Shown here piece after piece: positions 6,205-11,053 of a stretch of DNA of 11,053 nucleotides. Below the pieces are notes generated by a model. That model saw only the letters and a list, made by a program, of their open reading frames with translations. It had not been told where the DNA came from and did no database searches. Every line of letters begins with the position of its first letter. The stretch's first letter is position 1. Source of the stretch: Spirochaetaceae bacterium (lineage in GTDB: Bacteria > Spirochaetota > Spirochaetia > Treponematales > Rectinemataceae); NCBI GenBank assembly GCA_016794765.1, contig JAEUJG010000459.1, positions 1 through 11,053 of the forward strand. Direction: 5' to 3'. The translations under genes were made by a program, and so were the position numbers.

Positions 6205-7791
6205 TCAATGCCGGAAGAGGAACTCGGCGCCGTTGACCAGCGCCCAGACGAGGTCGCCGTAGGCCTGCCGCGGGTTGCCGGCCTTTTTCCTGAGGTGGGC
6301 CTTGGCGGTTTCCCGTTCCGCTGCGGTCGGCGCCCGCCCGAGCAGGGAGCGGTACAGGTGGCGCAGCGCTCCATCCCCGTCGGTTTTCGCCCTTTCGAGA
6401 ACTTCGGCCAGGAGGGGGCCGCGATCGATTCTTTGGCGCAGGGCCGTCGAGTTGAGGAGATAGAGCTTCTGGTCGACGCCGACCTCGTTGTTCCTTTCCG
6501 CCTCAAGTCCCGAGTCGCGCGCCGGCCTGCCGAATTTGACGAGAAAGGCGCTCGTCACGCTGCCGTCCGGGAGCGCTATGCTCCGGTTCTCCTCCGGCAC
6601 GAAGGTGAAGGGTTCGGGGATCGGGCTCACGTAGCGCCCGCCCGCGCCAGCGGCCCGGCCGAGGGCGTCGGCGAGGACCTCGGCGTCCAGCCTGCGTACC
6701 GCATAGCGCGCGAATGCGGGCTCGGCGGGCCCGAGGGCGGTCTGGGCGTAGCAGCGTGAGAGGAGCACGAGCCTGAAGAGGGCGCGGAGGTCGTAGCCGG
6801 ATTCGACGAGCCGCCGCGCGAGCAGGTCGAGCAGCTCGGGGCAGTCGCCCGGATTCCCGGGCCCGCCGCCGTCGACCGGGCGGTAGATCCCGCTCCCCAT
6901 GAGCCAGGCCCAGACGCGGTTCGCGGCTGTCCTGGCGAAAAAGGGATTACCGGGAGCGACGAGCCAGTCGGCGAAGAGCGCCCGCGGGTCCAGGGCGGCT
7001 GGGGCTTCGATCGCGGAGCCGTCGGGGAAACGATAGGCGACGTTCGCCGTCTCGCCCGATGCGGGGAAGCCGGGGCCGAGGGGATTGAAATGGACGATTT
7101 CTTCTTTCCATTCCATCGTGCGCTTATAGGACAGGCGCGCGAAAAAGCGTTTGAAGTCCTCGACGCCGGCGGGAGCGAAGGATTCGAGCCGCCTGCCGAG
7201 AAAGGTGACCGCGACGGCCTTGGCGATGGATTCAGGATCGCGCACCGGCATGGCCCGGAAAAAGTTGACCTGGGGTTCCCGGACATTGCTGCCCGAGGCC
7301 GTCAGGAGCTCCCGCGCGAACCGGTCGTAGGGGAGGTTCGTCCGCATCGCCTCTCGGATCCACTGGTGATAGGCTTGGACGGCGTTGGGCCAGAGGTTGG
7401 AAGGGTACTCGGATTTGATGCGGAGGATGTCACCCCATTTGAGCGCGAGATAGTCCGCGAATTCCGGCCGAGAGAAGAGCGCCTCCACGAGCCGCGCGCG
7501 CTTGTCCGGCGCGGTGTCGGCGAGAAAGGCGTCCTGCTCGGCGACCGTCGGCGGGGTTCCGAGCAGGTCGAGATGGACCCGTCGCAGGAAGAGCTCGTCC
7601 GGCACGGAAGGGAGGAGCGTCCGGCCCGAAGCCGCGAGGGCTTTGGAGACAATGGCGTCTATCTCGTTGGGCTGTCCTGCGGGAAGGGCCGTCATCCATG
7701 GGGATGGAAGGCCCTCAGCGGCCGCGACAGTCGCCAAGCCGAGGCAAAGCGAAACGAGGGCGGCGCGGGCATTTCGCACGAAGCGCGGCAT
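6205..7791 (-). CDS. DUF1549/DUF1553 domain protein, first gene of the operon
   Basis: The 528-residue product starts with a signal peptide (NARAALVSLCLGLATVAAA, cleavage near residue 25), so it is exported. The DUF1549 domain spans about 43-225 (FLRRVHLDLLGTPPTVAEQ, then LPYDRFARELLTASGSN, then VNFFRA). The DUF1553 domain spans about 268-525 (NPFFARTAANRVWAWLMGSGI, RRLDAEVLADALGRAAG, FGRPARDS, LYLLNS, DLVWALVNGAEFLFRH). Many relatives carry an N-terminal cytochrome-like (PSCyt1) domain and a CxxCH heme-type motif after FLGxRL; both are absent here. At that place the protein reads FLGRRLESFAPAGVEDFKRF, then EWKEEIVHFNP, which I recall as a CxxCH-less subclass seen in the Verrucomicrobia/Lentisphaerae group. 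The biochemical role is unknown. The frame stays open to about 8163, but the start at 7791 is fixed by AAGGAGG 4 nt upstream and by the signal peptide. Confidence 0.93.
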   Translation of the reverse strand: MPRFVRNARAALVSLCLGLATVAAAEGLPSPWMTALPAGQPNEIDAIVSKALAASGRTLLPSVPDELFLRRVHLDLLGTPPTVAEQDAFLADTAPDKRARLVEALFSRPEFADYLALKWGDILRIKSEYPSNLWPNAVQAYHQWIREAMRTNLPYDRFARELLTASGSNVREPQVNFFRAMPVRDPESIAKAVAVTFLGRRLESFAPAGVEDFKRFFARLSYKRTMEWKEEIVHFNPLGPGFPASGETANVAYRFPDGSAIEAPAALDPRALFADWLVAPGNPFFARTAANRVWAWLMGSGIYRPVDGGGPGNPGDCPELLDLLARRLVESGYDLRALFRLVLLSRCYAQTALGPAEPAFARYAVRRLDAEVLADALGRAAGAGGRYVSPIPEPFTFVPEENRSIALPDGSVTSAFLVKFGRPARDSGLEAERNNEVGVDQKLYLLNSTALRQRIDRGPLLAEVLERAKTDGDGALRHLYRSLLGRAPTAAERETAKAHLRKKAGNPRQAYGDLVWALVNGAEFLFRH

Positions 7792-7795
7792 CGAT

Positions 7796-7802
7796 CCTCC
7801 TT
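7796..7802 (-). promoter_or_regulatory. strong Shine-Dalgarno site that sets the DUF1549/DUF1553 start
   Basis: On the minus strand AAGGAGG lies 4 nt before the ATG at 7791. It is the best ribosome-binding site in the window. It rules out the longer upstream reading frame, whose N-terminal 124 residues are Arg/Gly-rich low-complexity sequence running back into the chemoreceptor remnant. Confidence 0.75.
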
Positions 7803-8133
7803 CAAGACTCCCGCCGCCGGCCTTGGTTCGGGAGAGTCCGCGGCGACGCATACCGTTAGTCGTTGAAAAAGGAGCGGCGGTTCCGCCTGAAAAGGAATAT
7901 GGCCGGGATTCAGCTTCAGCTGGGCCATGAAGGTCGGAGACATCCCCCATATGGCGTGAGAGCTGGTAACCGTGTTCACCGGCGAACTTGCCATGCTTGC
8001 CTCGTCGGCGACCCTGATGGCTCCCGCGCTTCGCCACTATCCTGATGAGCCCTCGTCCATCCCCGCGACGCTCATGATGGCGACGCCGAGGGGTGACCGC
8101 TAGCCCCTTTGGGCTGGTCGCCCGCCCGGCCAT
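7803..8133. other. intergenic stretch with no gene I can support
   Basis: It lies between the operon start and the recognisable chemoreceptor tail. Short open frames exist on both strands, but none has a ribosome-binding site or family similarity I trust. The frame following the chemoreceptor tail is Arg/Gly-rich, as expected from decayed C-terminal linker or non-coding DNA. The operon promoter should be in the part nearest 7803, but I see no convincing -35/-10 pair. A short plus-strand frame at 7960-8103 looks slightly transporter-like but is too short to call. Confidence 0.5.
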
Positions 8134-8734
8134 GCCGCTCCCCCCCGTCTTGAAGAAGGCCACCGAGTCCTCGAGGCTTTCCGCCTGTTCAGGCGGGCCC
8201 TTCGCCGTCGAGGAGAGTGTTTCGGTGTAGGAGTCACTGCCTTGGATGGAGCGTTTGAGCTGGAGAATCGCCTCGTTGACCCAGTCGATACGCGAGCTCT
8301 ACCCGCGGCTGGTTGCGATGTCCCGGAAGCGGGCGGCCTCGATAGCCGCGTTGAACGCGAGCGGATTGATCCGCCGGGCGATCTCGTCGATCGCCTGTCC
8401 AGCCGACGATTTCTCGCATCGCCGCTCCGGCTTGGACGACGGCGGTGCCGCCTTAAGCGGCGTCTCCCGCCGCCGGGCCGGCTCGCGACATGTCGCCCGC
8501 TTCGTTCATGCGCCGGAACCCCGTGGCTTTGCCTCCCCTCAGCGCGGCGATCTTGTCGACGAAGGCGGAATTAGTCGCGAAATCGTCCTTGCGGGTCAGG
8601 AGTGTGGCGCCGATGGCGAAGCGCGGCAGGTCCAGCCGCTGTTTGGCGGCCGGCAGCTGGGTTGCGACCTCTTGTTCCTTTGCCGGCCAAACCCAGTTGG
8701 ATGAACTGCTTGCGCACCAAAAAGAAACAAGCAA
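8134..8734 (-). pseudogene. decayed methyl-accepting chemotaxis protein (Cache-type sensor plus signalling-tip and tail fragments)
   Basis: Three fragments on the minus strand appear in the order of a chemoreceptor but in broken frames. (1) At about 8629-8480, LPRFAIGATLLTRKDDF, VDKIAALRGGKATGFRRM and NEAGDM match a Cache_3-Cache_2 ligand-binding domain. (2) VVQAGAAMREIVG (about 8443-8405), then after a frame change AIDEIARRINPLAFNAAIEAAR (about 8394-8329), matches the conserved cytoplasmic hairpin tip (IxEIAxQINLLALNAAIEAAR). (3) At 8295-8134, RIDWVNEAILQLKRSIQ and then QAESLEDSVAFFKTGG match a typical receptor tail. Lesions: TAA at 8453-8455, a frameshift near 8400-8415, TAG at 8299-8301, and large deletions of the second membrane helix, HAMP and most of the coiled coil (about 0.6 kb remains of an expected 1.6-2 kb). 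The 5' boundary is uncertain; the TTG at 8734 is only the edge of the open frame. The remnant implies a motile, chemotactic ancestor. Confidence 0.78.
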
Positions 8735-8795
8735 TTTGAGCGGTCCGGAGCCGGGACCGCGCGTCCCCGGGATAGGCCCCGCGCCGTTCTTTTAA

Positions 8796-8824
8796 TTGAC
8801 AACACTGTCGACTCATGCTATCCC
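8796..8824 (+). promoter_or_regulatory. sigma70-type promoter with extended -10 for the transporter-hydrolase pair
   Basis: A perfect -35 hexamer TTGACA (8796-8801) is followed after 17 nt by TATCCC (8819-8824). TG at 8816-8817 makes an extended -10 (TGC-TATCCC). The stretch is clearly more AT-rich than its surroundings. A start near 8831 gives a leader of about 40 nt before the start codon, with GGAGG at 8857-8861. I see no convincing operator palindrome beyond the GTCGAC hexamer in the spacer. Confidence 0.6.
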
Positions 8825-8871
8825 TGATTACTTAGTTACCGAAAGAAAGAACACACGGAGGGGGCGGCTTG

Positions 8872-10233
8872 ATGAAGCAGGACGGAACAGCGCAGGAGAA
8901 ATCCGGCGTCACCATGGACAAGGCTTACTACAAGAAGGCCTTCCTTCTCGGTTTTGGCCTCTTTGGCGCCCAGCTCATGTGGATGATCTACAACACCTAC
9001 ATGCCGATCTTCCTCCAGGCGGGAGGGGCCAATTTCGGCACGAAACTCGCCACGAGAGGCTTTGGCCTGTCCGCCACGATCACCGGCGTCATCATGACCT
9101 TGGACAACATCGCCGCCTTCTTCATCCAACCCGTCATGGGGCCGATCAGCGACAGGACCACGACGCGGATCGGCCGGCGGATGCCCTATATCCTCCTCTT
9201 CGCGCCCCTCTCGGCCCTCGCCTTCGCCCTCATTCCCCTCGGTCCCATGCTTATTCCCGCGGAACTTTCGGGCCGGGTCGAAGCCCTCTCGCTGCCTTTC
9301 GCGCTCACGATGGGCGCGGCCCTCCTCATGGTCCTCGGCATGGCCCTCTGGCGCACGCCCATGTTCGCCCTCATGCCCGACCTTTTCCCCTCGCCGCTCC
9401 GCTCGCAGGCCAACGCCGTGATCAACATCATGTCGGGCATCGGCGGCATCCTCGCCTTCGTGATAGGCGGTGCGCTCTTCGGCCTCTACGAGCCGCTTCC
9501 CTTCTGGTTCGGCGCGGTGGCTACCTCGCTGGCGGTCCTCGTCCTCTTCCTCAAGATCAAGGAGCCTAAGATCCTGACGGAGGCCGCGGAGTCGACGGGC
9601 GGACTCAAGGTCTTCGCCAAGCTGAAGGAAGTGCCCGCCACGAACAAGAAGAGCCTCGTGCTCCTCGTCCTGACCGTGCTCTTCTATATGGTCGGCTACA
9701 TGGCGCTCGAGACCTTCTTCTCCTCCTTCGCGGTGACCAAGCTCGGCGTCAAGCCCTCGATGGCCGCCCTCCTCCTCGCGGTGTCCTACGTGTCCTTCCT
9801 GATCTTCGCCCTCCCGAGCAGCGCCATCGCGCGCCGCTTCGGAAGGAAACGCGCCGTCGGCGCGGGACTCCTGGTCTTCGGCGCCGTCCTCGTGGCGATC
9901 TGGGCCTTCCCCAGCCTGCCCATGGTCGTCGCCATGCTCTTCGTCGGCGGCTTCGGCTGGGCCCTCGTGAACATCAACTGCCTGCCCATGATCCTCGACA
10001 CCTCGACCTCCGAGGAGCTGATGGGGACCTTTTCCGGCCTCTATTTCATCGCGACGACGCTCGCCGGCACCCTCGGCCCGATCCTCAACGGCCGCATCAT
10101 CGACCTCGCCGGCCGCGACTACGGCGTCATCTTCATCGTCTGCCCGGTCTTCTTCCTCCTCTCCTTCCTCTGCCTCGTCGGCGTCCGCACGGGGGAGGTG
10201 AAGGCGGGAACGGCGCAAGGAAGGGCGGCGTGA
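8872..10233 (+). CDS. MFS transporter, SLC45/GPH-like (probable sugar:cation symporter)
   Basis: This is a 453-residue inner-membrane protein with about 12 hydrophobic helices and a central cytoplasmic loop (about 230-260), the usual size for the Major Facilitator Superfamily. Loop 2-3 carries the signature GPISDRTTTRIGRRMPYIL (90-108), and the second half repeats it as ARRFGRKRAVGAG (320-332). LWRTPMFALMPDLFPSPLRSQ (159-179), followed by NAVINIMSG, is typical of SLC45-like and related glycoside transporters. A sugar or glycoside substrate is therefore likely, but this is inferred from family. The start is chosen at ATG 8872; TTG 8869 is better spaced from GGAGG (8857-8861), and ATG 8914 is a shorter alternative, since the core begins at MDKAYYKKAF. 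The gene shares 4 nt with the downstream hydrolase, so the two are almost certainly co-transcribed and translationally coupled. Confidence 0.92.
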   Translation: MKQDGTAQEKSGVTMDKAYYKKAFLLGFGLFGAQLMWMIYNTYMPIFLQAGGANFGTKLATRGFGLSATITGVIMTLDNIAAFFIQPVMGPISDRTTTRIGRRMPYILLFAPLSALAFALIPLGPMLIPAELSGRVEALSLPFALTMGAALLMVLGMALWRTPMFALMPDLFPSPLRSQANAVINIMSGIGGILAFVIGGALFGLYEPLPFWFGAVATSLAVLVLFLKIKEPKILTEAAESTGGLKVFAKLKEVPATNKKSLVLLVLTVLFYMVGYMALETFFSSFAVTKLGVKPSMAALLLAVSYVSFLIFALPSSAIARRFGRKRAVGAGLLVFGAVLVAIWAFPSLPMVVAMLFVGGFGWALVNINCLPMILDTSTSEELMGTFSGLYFIATTLAGTLGPILNGRIIDLAGRDYGVIFIVCPVFFLLSFLCLVGVRTGEVKAGTAQGRAA

Positions 10234-11053
10234 CCGAAGAGCCGGGCGTGACGGCCCCCGGATTCGGGTGCGCGGCGGAAGTCTTCGACGCCCAGCTCGA
10301 GCGCGGCCTCCATGACGGCGCGCAACTCTGCGTGATGCTCGGCGGGCAGGTCGTCCTGGAGCGCCATGGAGGCTTCGCCGACGCCGGCCATCGGCGCCGC
10401 ATGACGCGCCATACGCCGTTCATGGTCTTCTCCGCGACCAAGGCCTTCACCGCGGCCTGTGTCCACAAGCTCGCCGACGAGGGCGCCCTGGCGCTGGACG
10501 CTCCCGTCGCCGAGTATTGGCCTGCCTTCGCGGCCCGCGGCAAGGGCGGCGTCACCGTCGGGCACCTCCTCCTCCACCAGGCCGGCATTCCCGGAGAGGC
10601 GGGAGTGGCCGACCTCCTGGCCTGGCTCGTCCCGGGCGGCGGGGCGCGGCGCGCCGCCGCCATGGCCCCGATCCACGAGCCGGGAGCCAGGGTCGTCTAT
10701 CACGCCTTCAGCGCCGGTTTCGCGCTCGGCGAGGTGATCAGGCGGGTCTCGGGGCGGAGCGCCGCCCGTTACCTCGAGGAGGCCTTCCTCGAACCCCTCG
10801 GCATGCGGGACAGCTCGGCTGGCCTGCCCTTCCGGTCGCAGTTCCGCGCCTCGCGGATCTCCACGGCCGATCCCGGGCAAAGGCCGCCCGCGCGGGTATT
10901 CTCCAATCCGCTCCACCGGAAAGCCTACCTTCCGGCGGCGTCGCTCAACGCGAGCGCGCATGACCTGGCCCTGTTCTACGACATGCTCCGCGCGGGCGGC
11001 GAGGCGGGCGGGCGCCGCTACCTCTCCGCGCGGGCGGTGGCCCGGGCGACCGA
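10230..11053 (+). CDS. serine hydrolase, beta-lactamase class C/esterase (EstB-like) family, 3' end outside window
   Basis: Penicillin-recognising-fold serine hydrolases act as esterases, beta-lactamases or peptidases. The frame from GTG at 10230 runs to the edge (274 codons). The nucleophile motif is FSATKAFTAA, giving Ser68-x-x-Lys71. The second motif is VVYHAFSAGFALGEVI, with Tyr157 as the catalytic Tyr (YHA where YxN or YSN is common). LLLHQAGIP (113-121) and FLEPLGMRDS (187-195) are further family landmarks. The third motif (HxG or KTG) would lie beyond the window. There is no signal peptide, so the enzyme is probably cytosolic. That argues for an esterase or deacylase over a periplasmic beta-lactamase. 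The start overlaps the transporter stop (GTGA) with AAGGAAGGG (10217-10225) just upstream. The pairing with a transporter suggests it acts on the imported compound. Confidence 0.9.
   Translation, partial: MTEEPGVTAPGFGCAAEVFDAQLERGLHDGAQLCVMLGGQVVLERHGGFADAGHRRRMTRHTPFMVFSATKAFTAACVHKLADEGALALDAPVAEYWPAFAARGKGGVTVGHLLLHQAGIPGEAGVADLLAWLVPGGGARRAAAMAPIHEPGARVVYHAFSAGFALGEVIRRVSGRSAARYLEEAFLEPLGMRDSSAGLPFRSQFRASRISTADPGQRPPARVFSNPLHRKAYLPAASLNASAHDLALFYDMLRAGGEAGGRRYLSARAVARAT

Noticed and set aside
7960..8103. Short plus-strand frame with a hydrophobic segment (LAMLASSATLMAPALRH) resembling the first helix of an MFS transporter
   Set aside because: Under 50 codons, no ribosome-binding site, stop codons on both sides and no second family landmark. 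A transporter remnant is possible but unsupported.
7792..8163. N-terminal extension of the DUF1549/DUF1553 gene
   Set aside because: The strong AAGGAGG and signal peptide fix the start at 7791; the extension is Arg/Gly-rich and begins inside the chemoreceptor tail (VAFFKTGG).
8181..8196. Perfect inverted repeat CCGCCTG-TT-CAGGCGG
   Set aside because: The loop is too tight for a terminator, there is no T-tract, and it lies inside the readable tail of the chemoreceptor remnant.
7803..8868. Possible mobile element or CRISPR array in the 1-kb gap
   Set aside because: No transposase or integrase motifs, no terminal inverted repeats and no regularly spaced direct repeats were seen; the gap is explained in large part by the chemoreceptor pseudogene and a promoter region.
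8836..10218. Minus-strand open frame of 460 codons opposite the MFS transporter
   Set aside because: Extremely Glu/Asp/Arg/His-rich low-complexity translation is the expected mirror of hydrophobic codons on the other strand; the plus strand encodes a clear 12-TM transporter.

Overview
The window is a GC-rich bacterial chromosome segment (strong G/C third-position bias) with six full or partial protein genes, one small unrecognised gene and one badly decayed pseudogene. I cannot name the organism. A LytS-type 5TM sensor kinase, an SLC45/GPH-like sugar transporter and a Cache-type chemoreceptor remnant would suit a GC-rich spirochaete. The central three-gene cluster (DUF1549/DUF1553, DUF1501 and PPC domains) is a hallmark of the Planctomycetes-Verrucomicrobia-Lentisphaerae group. 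Either the host belongs to that group, or the cluster came from it by transfer.

Layout. 1-340 (minus): N-terminal part of a class I DAHP synthase (start of the shikimate pathway), cut by the window edge. 427-696 (plus): a small helical protein of unknown function, divergent from it. 775-2418 (plus): a membrane histidine kinase (5TMR_LYT, PAS, HisKA_2, HATPase_c) behind a plausible sigma70-type promoter; its ATP-binding motifs are degenerate. 2502-7791 (minus): a tight operon, read DUF1549/DUF1553, then DUF1501, then a two-PPC-domain secreted protein, with gaps of 21 nt and 1 nt. 7803-8868: about 1 kb without an intact gene, holding the wreck of a methyl-accepting chemotaxis protein on the minus strand (about 8134-8734). 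8872-10233 (plus): a 12-TM MFS transporter behind a TTGACA/extended -10 promoter, followed with a 4-nt overlap (GTGA) by a serine beta-lactamase/esterase-family hydrolase that runs off the window end.

Working together. The three operon proteins all carry export signals and probably act outside the cytoplasmic membrane on a shared but unknown substrate or structure. The transporter and the cytosolic hydrolase look like an uptake-and-processing pair: a (possibly acylated or otherwise esterified) small molecule is imported, then hydrolysed. The kinase has no response regulator in the window. I did not find a clearly new system. The best leads are the operon of unknown function, the atypical kinase ATPase domain, and the repeat-built N-terminus of the DUF1501 protein.
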